Part shown: piece by piece, positions 1 through 8,652 of the stretch
Position numbering within the stretch: the first letter of the stretch is position 1
How the letters are laid out: each line of letters opens with the position of its first letter
NCBI RefSeq assembly: GCF_004210215.2
Contig: NZ_CP067394.1
Coordinates: 2,170,001-2,234,000 of the forward strand
DNA from: Cryobacterium sp. SO1
Lineage (GTDB): Bacteria > Actinomycetota > Actinomycetes > Actinomycetales > Microbacteriaceae
Reading direction: 5' to 3'
Length of the DNA stretch: 64,000 nt
Translations under genes and position numbers: made by a program
Notes under the pieces: model-generated
Database searches by the model: none
What the model was told of the DNA's origin: nothing
The model's input: only the letters and a program-made list of their open reading frames with translations

Positions 1-522
1 GCCGGATTCGGTGGGCGGGAACACCCGCTGGTCGGCCAGCGCGCTGCGGGTCTTCCCCGACCAGGTCACCGGTTCCTCCTTGAGCAGTTCGCTGAAGAGT
101 TCGAGCTTCTCCTCGAACAGCTGCTCGTAGTCGCTGAGCTCGAGGCCGAACAGGGGAAAGGACTCGGTGAACGAACCACGGCCGAGGATGACCTCCGCAC
201 GGCCGTTGGAGACGGCGTCGAGGGTGGCGAAGCGCTGGAACACCCGTACCGGGTCGTCGGAGCTCAGCACGGTGACGGCGGAGCCGAGCCTGATGGTGCT
301 GGTCTGTCCGGCGATCGCCGCCAGGACGACCTCGGGAGCGGAGACGGCGAAGTCCTCCCGGTGGTGTTCGCCGATGCCGAAGAAGCTCAGGCCGACCTCG
401 TCGGCCAGCACCGCCTCTGCGACGACGTTGCGTAGCACCTGGGCGTGTCCGAGCAGGCTCCCGTCCGCGGCGTAGGTGACGTCGCCGAACGTGTCGAGAC
501 CCAGTTCCAGTGTCGGTGCCAT
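1..522 (-). CDS. LLM class flavin-dependent oxidoreductase, N-terminal part (cut by window edge)
   Basis: Reading the minus strand from an ATG at 522 gives 174 open codons that run off the left edge. The product begins with a beta strand typical of bacterial luciferase-like monooxygenases, followed by a GIGEHH-type stretch near residue 50, the conserved LGSAVTVLSSDDPVRVFQ-like region and a GR(A)E..LGRGSF..S segment. In this family these parts form the TIM-barrel flavin pocket (FMN or F420). It should catalyse a flavin-dependent oxidation of an unidentified substrate in the cytosol. The full-length family is about 330-350 residues, so roughly half is missing. The start is taken at the first ATG because nothing family-like precedes it. 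Confidence 0.85.
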   Translation of the reverse strand, partial: MAPTLELGLDTFGDVTYAADGSLLGHAQVLRNVVAEAVLADEVGLSFFGIGEHHREDFAVSAPEVVLAAIAGQTSTIRLGSAVTVLSSDDPVRVFQRFATLDAVSNGRAEVILGRGSFTESFPLFGLELSDYEQLFEEKLELFSELLKEEPVTWSGKTRSALADQRVFPPTESG

Positions 523-619
523 GTGTGGTGCGCCTTTCCCCTCAGTTTGCATGCATACGCATATGAGGGGTCAACTGCCGGCACCCCTGTCCTATTCCGG
601 ATGCGACCAGCCGGTACCG

Positions 620-2305
620 TCAGTGCCGCACGAAAACGCCCGTCGTCGTCTCGGTGACCCGGCCGGCGTCGACCGTCCAGTGCCGGTCGAGTCGAACGGT
701 AGACAGCATCCGCCGGTCGTGCGTGACCAGCAGCAGGGTGCCCGTGTAGGACTCGAGGGCCTGTTCGAGCTGTTCGATTGCGGCGAGGTCGAGGTGATTG
801 GTGGGTTCGTCGAGCACCAACAGGTTGACCCCGATGGCCTGCAGCAGCGCGAGGCCCGCGCGGGTTCGTTCGCCGGGCGACAATGCGTCGGCGGGCCGGT
901 TGACGTGCTCCGCCGTGAGGGAGAATTTGGCCAGGAGGGTGCGGATCTCGCCCGCGGCCAGGTCGGGCAGGCGTTGTTCGAAAATGGTCACCAGGGTCTG
1001 CTCGCCGGTCACGCTGGCCCTGGCCTGGTCGATCTCGCCGACGGCCACGCTCGCGCCCAGACTCGCCGATCCCTCATCGGGAGACCGGCGGCCGAGCAGC
1101 GCACGCAGCAGGGTGGTCTTGCCGGCCCCGTTCGGGCCGGTGATGCCGATCCGCTCTCCCGCATTGACCTGCAGGGAGACCGGGCCGAAGACGAAGTCGC
1201 CCTGCCGGATCAGAGCGTCGTTCAGGGTCGAGACCACGGTGCTGGAGCGCGGAGCGGCGCCGATGGTGAACTCGAGCTGCCATTCCTTGCGCGGTTCGTC
1301 GACCTCGTCGAGACGGCTGATGCGGCTTTCCATCTGCCGCACCTTCTGCGCCTGCTTCTCGCTGGACTCCGTGGCGGCCTTGCGACGGAGCTTGTCGTTG
1401 TCCGGGGACTTCTTCATGGCGTTCCGCACCCCCTGGCTGGACCACTCCCGTTGGGTGCGGGCGCGGCCGACCAGGTCGGCCTTCTTGTCGGCGAACTCGT
1501 CGTAGGCGGCGCGCTTCTGCCGCCTGGCCGTGGCGCGTTCCTCGAGGTAGGACTCGTAGCCGCCGCCGAAGACCCGGTTGGCGCCCTGGGCAAGGTCGAG
1601 TTCGAGGATCCGGGTGACCGAGCGGGCCAGGAACTCCCTGTCGTGGCTGACCAGCACGGCTCCGCCGCGGAGGCCCGACACAAACGCCTCCAGGCGCTCG
1701 AGGCCGTCGAGGTCGAGGTCGTTGGTGGGTTCGTCGAGCAGCACGATGTCGAACCTTGACAGCAGCAGTGCGGCCAGGCCGACCCTGGCGGCCTGGCCGC
1801 CGGAGAGCGAGGTCATCAGGGCATCCGCGGCCACATCGGCGTCGAGGGTGAGACCGAGGTCGTGCAACACGCCGGGCAGCCTGTCGTCGAGGTCGGCCGC
1901 GCCGCTGGCCAGCCAGCGGTCGAGGGCGACGGAGTAGGCCTCGGCCGGGTCCGCTCCGCCGGCCACGGCAGGCTCGGCCAGGGCGGCGGCGGCGGCATCC
2001 ATCTCCCGGGTGGCCTGGGCACAACCGGTACGTCGACCGATGTACGCCGAGACGGTCTCGCCGGGCATCCGCTCGTGTTCCTGCGGCAACCAGCCCACGA
2101 ACGCATCCGCCGGCGCGAGGGTGACGGTGCCGCCCTGCGGCTCGTCGAGGCCCGCGAGAAGGCGGAGCAGGGTGGACTTGCCCGCACCGTTCACACCGAC
2201 GATCCCGACGACGTCACCGGGCGTCACCGTGAGGTCGAGGGAATCGAACAGGGTGCGGTGGGCGTAGCCGCCGGCGAGGTCCTTGGCGACGAGTGTTGCG
2301 GTCAT
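620..2305 (-). CDS. ABC-F family ATPase
   Basis: The 561-residue protein has two ABC cassettes and no membrane segments, which is the ABC-F layout. Walker A motifs are GVNGAGKS (about residue 37) and GPNGAGKT in the second half. The signature motifs are LSGGQ and LSPGE, and the Walker B ends are DEPTNDLD and DEPTNHLD. An Arg/Lys-rich linker lies between the cassettes. ABC-F proteins act on the ribosome in translation or in antibiotic protection; which one applies cannot be read here. An open frame extends to 2332, but the ATG at 2305 matches the family start (an M-T-A-T-L-V N-terminus leading straight into the first cassette). It is transcribed divergently from the PLP enzyme at 2420. Confidence 0.9.
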   Translation of the reverse strand: MTATLVAKDLAGGYAHRTLFDSLDLTVTPGDVVGIVGVNGAGKSTLLRLLAGLDEPQGGTVTLAPADAFVGWLPQEHERMPGETVSAYIGRRTGCAQATREMDAAAAALAEPAVAGGADPAEAYSVALDRWLASGAADLDDRLPGVLHDLGLTLDADVAADALMTSLSGGQAARVGLAALLLSRFDIVLLDEPTNDLDLDGLERLEAFVSGLRGGAVLVSHDREFLARSVTRILELDLAQGANRVFGGGYESYLEERATARRQKRAAYDEFADKKADLVGRARTQREWSSQGVRNAMKKSPDNDKLRRKAATESSEKQAQKVRQMESRISRLDEVDEPRKEWQLEFTIGAAPRSSTVVSTLNDALIRQGDFVFGPVSLQVNAGERIGITGPNGAGKTTLLRALLGRRSPDEGSASLGASVAVGEIDQARASVTGEQTLVTIFEQRLPDLAAGEIRTLLAKFSLTAEHVNRPADALSPGERTRAGLALLQAIGVNLLVLDEPTNHLDLAAIEQLEQALESYTGTLLLVTHDRRMLSTVRLDRHWTVDAGRVTETTTGVFVRH

Positions 2306-2419
2306 GGTCCTAGTTTCCCATTCGATTCCCACACCGGATGCTCGCTGCCCGCGTTACCCGCCGCCGTCGCGAAGCGTCACACCGGTGCCGGCGCCGGGGC
2401 CGATCGTTACGCTGGGCCC

Positions 2420-3622
2420 ATGACGGTTCGTCCAGACAAACAGGTGCCGGAATCCCTCGCCGAGTTCAGCCAGGCCGTGCACGCCGGCAATCACATCGAT
2501 CCGGGGACCCATTCAGTGCGCACCCCGATCGTGATGGCGAACTCCTACGCCCTGCCGGAGGATCCGTCGTCGATCAGCTGGTCTGGCACCGATGTGCCGC
2601 TCTACACGCGCAATAGCGGAGTCAATCAGCTGGGATTGCAGCAGAAGCTGGCCTTGCTCGAGCGTGGCGAGGACGCCGTGACACTGGCCAGCGGGGTGGC
2701 CGCGCTGCACGCAGTGTTCTTCACCTTCCTACGCACCGGCGATCACGTCGTGGTATCCGATGTCGCCTACGAGGCCACCTTCAAGCTCTTCCGTGAGCTC
2801 CTGCCCGACAAGTACGGCATCCTGGCGACCTTCGTCGACACCAGCGACCCGGCGGCGGTGGCGGCGGCGATCCGCCCGGAGACCCGGTTGGTGCATGTCG
2901 AGGCCATCGCCAATCCCACCACCCGGGTGGCCGACATCGCCGCGATCGCCGACATCACCCGCGCGGCCGGGGTGCTCCTGTCGGTGGATTCCACGTTCAC
3001 CCCGCCCCCTGTGCTCCGTCCGCTCGAGCTCGGGGCGGATCTCGTGGTGCATTCGCTCACCAAGTACATCAACGGCCACGGCGACGCGATGGGCGGCGCC
3101 GTCATCGGCTCGGGCGAGCTGATCCAGCGCATCAAATCGGAGGCCATGGTCGACGTGGGCGGCGTGATCAGTCCATTCAACGCCTGGCTGATCATGCGCG
3201 GCTCGGTCACCCTGCCACTGCGGATGCGGCAGCACACCGAGTCGGCCCAGCGGGTCGCCGAGTTCCTCGCGGCTGATCCCCGGGTGGCGTACGTCGCCTA
3301 CCCGGGCCTGCCGGGGCATTCGCAGCACGCCGTGGCACTCAGGCAGTTCCGGCACGGTTTCGGCGGCATGCTCGCCTTCGCCGTCGCCGGCGACCCGGCC
3401 GCCCAGAACCGATTCGTCTCGGAGCTGCGCGTGATCACCTCGGCGGTGTCGCTCGGCCATGACGAGAGCCTGATCGTGCACGTCTCGGGCGATGGCCCCC
3501 GCGCCGCGTACTACCCAGCCGAGTTCCAGCGCCTCGGCCACCTGCGCCTCTCGGTGGGCCTGGAGGACGCCGAGGACCTGATCGGGGACCTCTCCGCAGC
3601 GTTGGATGAGACTTTCCGCTGA
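2420..3622 (+). CDS. PLP-dependent Cys/Met metabolism enzyme (cystathionine gamma-synthase/beta-lyase family)
   Basis: A 400-residue fold-type I PLP enzyme. The Schiff-base lysine is in HSLTKYINGHGD (K215), the PLP-nitrogen aspartate is in SVDSTF (D190), and the phosphate-binding SGVAALHAV segment lies near residue 91. The family includes cystathionine gamma-synthase, cystathionine beta-lyase, methionine gamma-lyase and O-acetylhomoserine sulfhydrylase, and I cannot choose among these. The frame is open upstream to 1862, but the ATG at 2420 gives a normal family length, and the upstream stretch is antisense to the ABC-F gene. Confidence 0.88.
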   Translation: MTVRPDKQVPESLAEFSQAVHAGNHIDPGTHSVRTPIVMANSYALPEDPSSISWSGTDVPLYTRNSGVNQLGLQQKLALLERGEDAVTLASGVAALHAVFFTFLRTGDHVVVSDVAYEATFKLFRELLPDKYGILATFVDTSDPAAVAAAIRPETRLVHVEAIANPTTRVADIAAIADITRAAGVLLSVDSTFTPPPVLRPLELGADLVVHSLTKYINGHGDAMGGAVIGSGELIQRIKSEAMVDVGGVISPFNAWLIMRGSVTLPLRMRQHTESAQRVAEFLAADPRVAYVAYPGLPGHSQHAVALRQFRHGFGGMLAFAVAGDPAAQNRFVSELRVITSAVSLGHDESLIVHVSGDGPRAAYYPAEFQRLGHLRLSVGLEDAEDLIGDLSAALDETFR

Positions 3623-3737
3623 CCGCGCAGGGCGGGGCGCTACGTATCCGCCACAATGGACACACCAGCGTCGACACCACGACACCTCCTCCTAGCGTGC
3701 GGGCAGCACCACCGGGCCTGCGGAACGGAACGGAACC

Positions 3738-4112
3738 ATGAGCGAATCAGACCTGCTGGGCCACTGGGCCAGCGCACGATGGCACATCATCGTTTCCCAG
3801 GTCGCGCCGACCCTGCTCCTCACTGCGCTGATCGGATTCGCCGCCCTCGGCTTGGCCGACACCCCGCTGAGCGTCCGCATCGCTGCCGCCGGCGTGCTGC
3901 TGGCGTCGGGCATCCTTGGAGCGCTGGCGCAGATCGCCGCAGCCAACGAGGCCACCGCGGTCATCGGCGACCTGCAACGTCTCGACGCACCGTCGACACT
4001 GAGCCGGCGGGTCATAGCCTCAGCCCCGTGGATCATTGTGGTGCGGCTGGTCACCCCGGCGATCTTCGTGGTCGTCTACATCGCCCTGCTGACCGCTCTG
4101 TTCCTGCCGTAG
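3738..4112 (+). CDS. Small integral membrane protein, unknown function
   Basis: A 124-residue protein with about three hydrophobic segments (roughly residues 19-41, 47-70 and 95-122) separated by short polar loops. A purine-rich stretch (GGAACGGAACC) lies just before the ATG. It has no motif that I recognise. It stands between the PLP enzyme and a convergent ychJ-like gene, with no sign of an operon partner. Coding is supported by the membrane-protein pattern and by GC-rich third positions. Confidence 0.65.
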   Translation: MSESDLLGHWASARWHIIVSQVAPTLLLTALIGFAALGLADTPLSVRIAAAGVLLASGILGALAQIAAANEATAVIGDLQRLDAPSTLSRRVIASAPWIIVVRLVTPAIFVVVYIALLTALFLP

Positions 4113-4168
4113 AGCCCCTGCGGGGCCCGGATCTCCGACGGCCGCGACGGCCGCGCAGCGGACTCGGC

Positions 4169-4597
4169 TCAGCCTTCCGCGTCCAGGTACAGCCAGGCGC
4201 CGGACACCTTCAGAAACCGGCTGATCTCGTGCTGCCGGGTGCGTCGCCCGTTGTGTCGGGAGTATGCGGTGAACTCGACAACACCCTCGGTGTCGAACAT
4301 TCTGCCCCGCACCGTCCGGTCGATGTCCAACCGCGTCCACCGAACCGCCGGGTCGAGCTCGAGGGCGGCCGGCCGGGTGAGCGGATGCCACGTCCGCAGC
4401 AGATAGGCACCATCACCGACAGCGAAGGCCGCATAACGCGACCGCATGAGCTCCTCGGCCGTGGCAGCCGCCGCGTCGCCGCGGTGCAGGCGCCCACAGC
4501 AGGCGTCATAGGTGTTGCCGCTGAGGCAGGGACACCCGACGGAGCCTTCGGCTGCGGGGGCGCCCGCTACTTCTCCGGCGGAATCTGGATTGGACAT
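4169..4597 (-). CDS. YchJ-family (UPF0225) protein with SEC-C motif
   Basis: 142 residues. Near the N-terminus (about residues 22-36) is the zinc-binding SEC-C pattern CPC.SG..YDACC. After it comes a helical A.ELMRSRYAAF..GD..YLL.TWHP segment, followed by a cystatin/NTF2-like body, the standard YchJ arrangement. The biochemical role of the family is not established; SEC-C motifs bind zinc and mediate protein contacts. The gene ends close to the convergent membrane-protein gene. Its start is 25 bases upstream of the stop of the SOUL gene, so the two minus-strand genes may be co-transcribed. Confidence 0.85.
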   Translation of the reverse strand: MSNPDSAGEVAGAPAAEGSVGCPCLSGNTYDACCGRLHRGDAAAATAEELMRSRYAAFAVGDGAYLLRTWHPLTRPAALELDPAVRWTRLDIDRTVRGRMFDTEGVVEFTAYSRHNGRRTRQHEISRFLKVSGAWLYLDAEG

Positions 4598-4622
4598 CCA
4601 GCCATTATCGAGGTTCGCGGGC

Positions 4623-5138
4623 TTAGGCGGAGATCACCCGAACCAGGGCCTCGTTAGTAGCGAGGTATCTGGTCCGTAATGTGGGCCCGAAGCGCGCGAA
4701 GTATACCGGTCCGTCCGGCAGGAGGTCGGCCGCCGGCAACCAGCCGAGCAGCGCTCGGCCACGGTCGGAGAATCTCCTCGTGCTCCAGCCTCCCCCGAAA
4801 CGCAAGACCGCGGCCTCGTGGGCCGGGACGAAACGCACCCGCAGATGCTCATCGAGGGGGCCAGGGGCCAGGTCCGGATCCTGCTGCCCCTGCAGCACGA
4901 GGCTGACCAGGTGCCGGGACTCCCCCGCCAGTTCCTGCAGCACCGGGGTGGTCACGGGCAGCGAGGCACCCGACCGGTTGCGGCCGCCGAGGTAGTCAAG
5001 CAGCTGACGGACCCCCCGGCCGGCCGCTCGGACGGAGTCGCCGTCGACCGGTACCTGAACGACGACACAGTCCGGATATCGACGGACGTCGAAGCTGGGA
5101 AACGCCCGAACCACCGTGTAGGGCTGCTGCGCGGTCAT
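4623..5138 (-). CDS. SOUL/HEBP-family heme-binding protein
   Basis: 171 residues. The typical SOUL start (PYTVVRAFPSFDVRRYP) is followed by alternating beta strands and a conserved VRFVPAHEAAVLRFGG..S section near the middle. The C-terminal strand containing YFARFGP is also characteristic. Family members bind heme or tetrapyrroles, and the bacterial physiological role is unknown. No signal peptide is visible, so it is probably cytosolic. It lies just upstream of ychJ on the same strand. Confidence 0.8.
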   Translation of the reverse strand: MTAQQPYTVVRAFPSFDVRRYPDCVVVQVPVDGDSVRAAGRGVRQLLDYLGGRNRSGASLPVTTPVLQELAGESRHLVSLVLQGQQDPDLAPGPLDEHLRVRFVPAHEAAVLRFGGGWSTRRFSDRGRALLGWLPAADLLPDGPVYFARFGPTLRTRYLATNEALVRVISA

Positions 5139-5206
5139 ACCGGGCAGTGTAATCCTTTCCCCCTACTCGGGGGTGGCGGGCCGCCTCCTGGGCGGACGGG
5201 ATCCGG

Positions 5207-5557
5207 TCAGGCCTTCTTGACGACGCTGGACTTCAGTTGCGTGGTGACGCCTTCGATGCGCGCCTCGATGTCGTGGTCGCCCACACCCTGGCGCAGGCGG
5301 ATGTCGCGTACCTTGGTGCCGACCTTGAGCACATTGGTTCCGCCCTTGACCTTCAGCCCCTTGATGATGGTGACGGAGTCGCCGTCGGCCAGCACACTGC
5401 CGTGGGCGTCGGTGATGACGGTGGCGGCAGCCGGCTCACCGGAGTCGGCGGCCTCTGCGGACCATTCGTGTGCGCAGAGCGGGCAGACCAGTAACGACCC
5501 CATCTCGTAGGTCATGTCGCTGGAGCATTCCGGGCACGGGGGCAGGGTCTCATTCAC
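5207..5557 (-). CDS. yjdM: PhnA/YjdM-family zinc-ribbon protein
   Basis: 116 residues from a GTG start at 5557. A CxxC...CxxC ribbon (CPEC at residues 8-11 and CPLC at 25-28) is followed by the very conserved ADGDSVTIIKGLKVKG segment and the KVGTKVR.IRL..GDH.I beta-barrel. This matches PhnA (YjdM), historically named for alkylphosphonate use although that role is not supported for the family as a whole. The same frame stays open to 6307, but that extension is antisense to the next genes. The GTG matches the family N-terminus. Confidence 0.88.
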   Translation of the reverse strand: MNETLPPCPECSSDMTYEMGSLLVCPLCAHEWSAEAADSGEPAAATVITDAHGSVLADGDSVTIIKGLKVKGGTNVLKVGTKVRDIRLRQGVGDHDIEARIEGVTTQLKSSVVKKA

Positions 5558-5773
5558 ACCCCCATCGTACGCACCAGGGGGTACCGGCGGATCGCACCCG
5601 CATTCGCCGGGGACCCCGTGGCGCGAATCGCAGAAAATATTGAGGAAAATTCCGGCTAACGAGCGTACCGTGTGCGCCATGATCCAGAATTCCTCGATCG
5701 TGACCGCACACGGCGCCGGCGTCGGACTCGCCCGCCCAGCGTGCACCACTCGGGCACCGGGACAGGGGCCGCT

Positions 5774-6352
5774 GTGAGCGTGCTCGCCGAGGTGCTGCTC
5801 GCCCTGGCCGCCCTGATGCTCGTGTCCACGGCGGTCGTCGTCGTGACCGCCCGGGTGGTCTACACCCGCGTCCGCCGCAGCCGGGTCGTGGGCGCGTCCC
5901 TCCTGCGCGCTCGCGCGACGTTGACTTTCGGCAGGCAGCATGAGGTCCTCAGGCTGCGGGTACGCCTCTCCGACACCCTCGCCAGCGGCCGCGAAGCCCT
6001 GAACCTGGCAGACCGCACTGGCCGTCCGCGTGGCGACCTGCACCGGCTCTTCGAACGCATTCGCGGGGAAGCCGCCGCCGTCGACGCCCAGTTGATCCTG
6101 TTGTCCAGCGAGCGAGACGCCAGGGCGCTCGCGGACGCCCTCCCCACTGCCGGGGTCCGCGTCGAGCAGATCCACACCCTGGTGCGCCGGCTGCGTACCG
6201 CCGTGTCCACGGGCCTCATCGGAGCCACTGATGACGCGTTGACCGGGCTGACCGCCGACGTGGACCGTGAGGTCGCCGCCCTGGACGCCGGCGTGCGCGA
6301 GCTGCACGCCCTGAATGCCGATAGTCCCCTCCCCGGACGGAGCGCACCATGA
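5774..6352 (+). CDS. Membrane-anchored helical protein upstream of pspA
   Basis: From the GTG at 5774 (GGACAGGGGCC upstream) the product has 192 residues: one N-terminal transmembrane helix (residues 3-27), a basic stretch, then long Arg/Leu/Ala-rich helices likely to form coiled coils. I do not recognise a named family. Its stop overlaps the pspA start (ATGA, 6349-6352), so the two are almost certainly translated together. That suggests a membrane partner for the PspA-like protein (inference). The frame extends to 5672, but that part looks non-coding (Arg-rich). Confidence 0.7.
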   Translation: MSVLAEVLLALAALMLVSTAVVVVTARVVYTRVRRSRVVGASLLRARATLTFGRQHEVLRLRVRLSDTLASGREALNLADRTGRPRGDLHRLFERIRGEAAAVDAQLILLSSERDARALADALPTAGVRVEQIHTLVRRLRTAVSTGLIGATDDALTGLTADVDREVAALDAGVRELHALNADSPLPGRSAP

Positions 6353-7128
6353 CCTTCTCCTCCCGCTTGCGCGTCATCTTCCGCAGCAAGGCGTCCCGCA
6401 CCCTGGACCGGCTGGAGGACCCCCGCGAAGCCCTCGACGACAGCTACGAGCAGCTGGTGCGGATGCTGCAGGAGGTCAGGGTGGGCCTGGCCGAAGTGGC
6501 GACGGCGAAGAAGCGCATCGAGTTACAGGGCGAGGAGATGGGTGCCCGCCATCAGCGACTGGCCGACCAGGCGAACGAGGCCCTGAACCAGGGCCGGGAG
6601 GACCTCGCCAGGACCGCCCTTGAGCGGCGCTCCCTCCTCGAGGGCCAGGTGGCCTCGCTTCGGGACCAGTACACCACTCTGCAGAAGCAACAGGCCCAGT
6701 TGCAGGACAACGAACGGCGCCTGGCCGAGCGGGTTGCCGCGTTCCGCACCGAGAAGGAGAGCATCAAGGCCAGCTATGCCGCTTCCGAGGCGCAGGTGAA
6801 GGCCAACGAGGCCGCGGCCGGCCTGGGGTCTCAGATGAGTGATGTCGGCGTCACCCTGGAGCGGGCCAAGGACCGGATCATGCAGATGCAGGCCCGCGCC
6901 GCCGCCACCGACGATCTTCTGGCCAGCGGCGCCCTGAGCGACCTCACCGCTCCACCGGATGCCGATCTCACCCGGCAGTTGTCGTCCGGAACGACCGCGG
7001 CCGAGGTCGACCGGCAGTTGCGGGCGTTGAAAGAAGCCAGGGCGGCCCGGTCCGGCCGACCGGCCGGGTCTGGCGGCAGCGAACCGGAGGACTGGCTGCG
7101 CATCGGCGACGGCCCGCAGTCCCCCTGA
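6349..7128 (+). CDS. pspA: PspA/IM30 family membrane-stress protein
   Basis: 259 residues. The sequence starts with an amphipathic R.IFRSKA..LDRLEDP segment, followed by about 150 residues of continuous coiled coil rich in Gln, Glu, Arg and Ala, and ends with a less ordered tail. This is the PspA/IM30/Vipp1 layout, in which the protein forms ESCRT-III-like assemblies on the inner face of the membrane under envelope stress. The DPREALDDSYEQ sequence near residue 25 is typical of actinobacterial members. It is translationally coupled to the upstream membrane protein and followed by a terminator at 7251. Confidence 0.88.
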   Translation: MTFSSRLRVIFRSKASRTLDRLEDPREALDDSYEQLVRMLQEVRVGLAEVATAKKRIELQGEEMGARHQRLADQANEALNQGREDLARTALERRSLLEGQVASLRDQYTTLQKQQAQLQDNERRLAERVAAFRTEKESIKASYAASEAQVKANEAAAGLGSQMSDVGVTLERAKDRIMQMQARAAATDDLLASGALSDLTAPPDADLTRQLSSGTTAAEVDRQLRALKEARAARSGRPAGSGGSEPEDWLRIGDGPQSP

Positions 7129-7250
7129 CGGTTCGGCCGGATCCGTCGCTGTGCGGGCCCGGATGCCGGCGGACTTTCGGCCCGTGAACCGACCGGGAAA
7201 TTCGTCGAGAATTCTGAAGCGTTCCCCACCCGGCCCGATCAGGAGATCGT

Positions 7251-7288
7251 AAAAAACCCCCGATGACCTATGTCATCAGGGGGTTTTC
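7251..7288. terminator. Rho-independent-type terminator, likely bidirectional
   Basis: A stem of the form AAAACCCCC-GATGAC / GTCATC-AGGGGGTTTT with a 4-base loop and one bulge. It has an A run on the left and a T run on the right, so it can work in both directions. It lies downstream of pspA (plus strand) and directly downstream of the tRNA 3' remnant (minus strand). In the ancestral chromosome it probably served the tRNA. Confidence 0.8.
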
Positions 7289-7295
7289 TTGTGCT

Positions 7296-7333
7296 TGGTG
7301 GATCCGAGGGGATTCGAACCCCTGACCCCCTGT
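7296..7333 (-). tRNA. tRNA 3'-end fragment (T arm, acceptor strand, CCA); 5' half absent
   Basis: On the minus strand the segment carries a 17-nt T arm (5-bp stem AGGGG/CCCCT around loop TTCGAAT), the 3' acceptor strand CGGATCC, discriminator A and an encoded CCA. The 5' acceptor strand that should pair (GGATCCG), the D arm and the anticodon arm are not found on the expected side, where AT-rich DNA follows. A tRNA 3' end joined to foreign DNA is what integration by a tyrosine recombinase leaves at the far side of an element. The rebuilt tRNA would lie at the other end, which I cannot find in this window. Confidence 0.75.
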
Positions 7334-7499
7334 AGTTCTCAGCGGGTTCGAGATTCGTCTCTTCTGAGTCGTCGATTCGACTTTCCTTGGACGAAGTACT
7401 GGTCAATTGGTCTTTTCCAAAACCGAATCTTCTTCTTGCGATCTTTGATCTTATCTCCATTGGGCAATTTAGACCACCTTCGACGTCGCTGAAGTGTCG

Positions 7500-7805
7500 A
7501 ATAAGTGTCGACCGCTCAGCAGGGTTGCTGTGTTCGCATTCCGTAAGTTCGGCACTTCCGTTCAGTTGCGAGCTCGACAGGCCGGCGTGGACGACCTGCG
7601 TGGTTGCCATGATTGGAGAAGGTTCCGTCATCATCTCCGCGGCGAGGACCGCGTCCTCGACCGGAGGGACCTTCACGCGGTCGATGTAACGGGGAGTAGA
7701 TATCGATAATCAAGTAGGCGTCGAAGTACTTGCCCTGCAGCAGGCCGCATCGCGCAGTTTTCGCCACTCCGTGATCGGCGAGGAATAGATTGAGTATTTG
7801 AGGCG
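7500..7805 (-). pseudogene. IS3-family transposase remnant, distal part
   Basis: Minus-strand translation next to the IS21 end gives IYSSPITEWRKLRDA, a piece of IS3-family OrfA. In shifted frames it then gives GKYFDAYLIIDIYS and VEDAVLAAEMMTE, which belong to the DDE (rve) core of OrfB. The pieces lie in different frames and lack the rest of OrfB, so this is a decayed copy. It continues the OrfA fragment on the other side of the IS21 element (13802-13989). The left limit is approximate because similarity fades near 7550. Confidence 0.6.
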
Positions 7806-7839
7806 TTGAGCACCACCCAATCGTGCCGTTCAGCACCAC
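7806..7839. repeat. IS21 left terminal repeats
   Basis: Two spaced copies of TT(G/C)AGCACCAC (7806-7816, 7829-7839), with a weaker third copy near 7851. These are probably the transposase binding sites at the istB end. Confidence 0.7.
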
Positions 7840-7902
7840 CGATCGTGCGGGAGAGCACCAGTGGTGGTGTGGCCTGGCACCACTGGTGCTCCTCTTCACG
7901 GA

Positions 7903-8652
7903 TTACGCGGTGGTGAGGGCCGTGTGCTCGCGCATGTTGTAGTTGCCCGTTTCAACCCAGACGGTGTTGTGGATGATCCGGTCCATGATCGCGTCGGCGT
8001 GAACACCGGAGCCGAGGCGCTGGTGCCAGTCCTTCTGCGAATACTGGGTGCAGAACACCGTCGACGTTTCGCCGTAGCGGCGCTCCATTAGCTCCAGCAG
8101 CATGCCGCGCATCGACTCCGTCGGCCGGTCCAGTAACCACTCGTCAATGACGAGCAGGGTGAACGCGGCGTATTTGCGGAGGAACTTCCCGGACCCGCCG
8201 GAGCTGTCTTGGGCGGCGACCCAGGCTTCCTCGAGGTCGGGCATGCGGACGTAGTGCGCGCGGATGCGGTGCTCGCAGGCGCGCTTGGCGATCGCGCAGC
8301 CCAGATAGGACTTCCCTGATCCGGTGAACCCCTGAAAGACGACGTTCTGCTGCCGGGTCACGAACGAACAGGTGCCGAGCTGAGTCAGCAACGGCCGATT
8401 CAGGCCGCGCTCGTCGAGCAGGTCGATGCGGCGCATGTCCGCGTTCGGATAGCGCAGCCCCGCCCGGCGGATCAGCCCGGCGACCTTGGAGTGCGTGAAG
8501 GTGGAGTAGGCGTCATCGACGACCAGCCGGACCCGTTCTTCGAACGTCAAGCTGATCGAGAGTGTTTCGTCCTGGGTGTCGATCGCCTCGAGCAGCTCGC
8601 CCGCGTTCATCTCGCGGAGCTTGCGCTTGGTCTCGCCGTCCAGGCGGCTCAA
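7903..8652 (-). CDS. istB: IstB-type helper ATPase of IS21
   Basis: 249 residues. A Walker A GFTGSGKS (about residue 109), Walker B LLVIDEWLL and the IstB-typical C-terminal segment (TVFCTQYSQKDWHQRLG...ADAIMDRIIHN) are all present. IstB is a DnaA/AAA+-like ATPase that assembles on target DNA and activates the IstA transposase. Its start overlaps the istA stop by four bases (8649-8652), the usual istAB coupling. The gene appears intact, but without a whole istA the element should not transpose on its own. Confidence 0.92.
   Translation of the reverse strand: MSRLDGETKRKLREMNAGELLEAIDTQDETLSISLTFEERVRLVVDDAYSTFTHSKVAGLIRRAGLRYPNADMRRIDLLDERGLNRPLLTQLGTCSFVTRQQNVVFQGFTGSGKSYLGCAIAKRACEHRIRAHYVRMPDLEEAWVAAQDSSGGSGKFLRKYAAFTLLVIDEWLLDRPTESMRGMLLELMERRYGETSTVFCTQYSQKDWHQRLGSGVHADAIMDRIIHNTVWVETGNYNMREHTALTTA

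Noticed and set aside
476..1759. Long plus-strand frame across the ABC-F gene
   Set aside because: Its sequence is the antisense of clear ABC-F motifs and shows only Gly/Arg/Val-rich content, so it is a GC-driven shadow.
7289..7492. Plus-strand frame starting VDPRGFEPLTP
   Set aside because: This is the known translation artefact of a tRNA 3' end, here the tRNA remnant.
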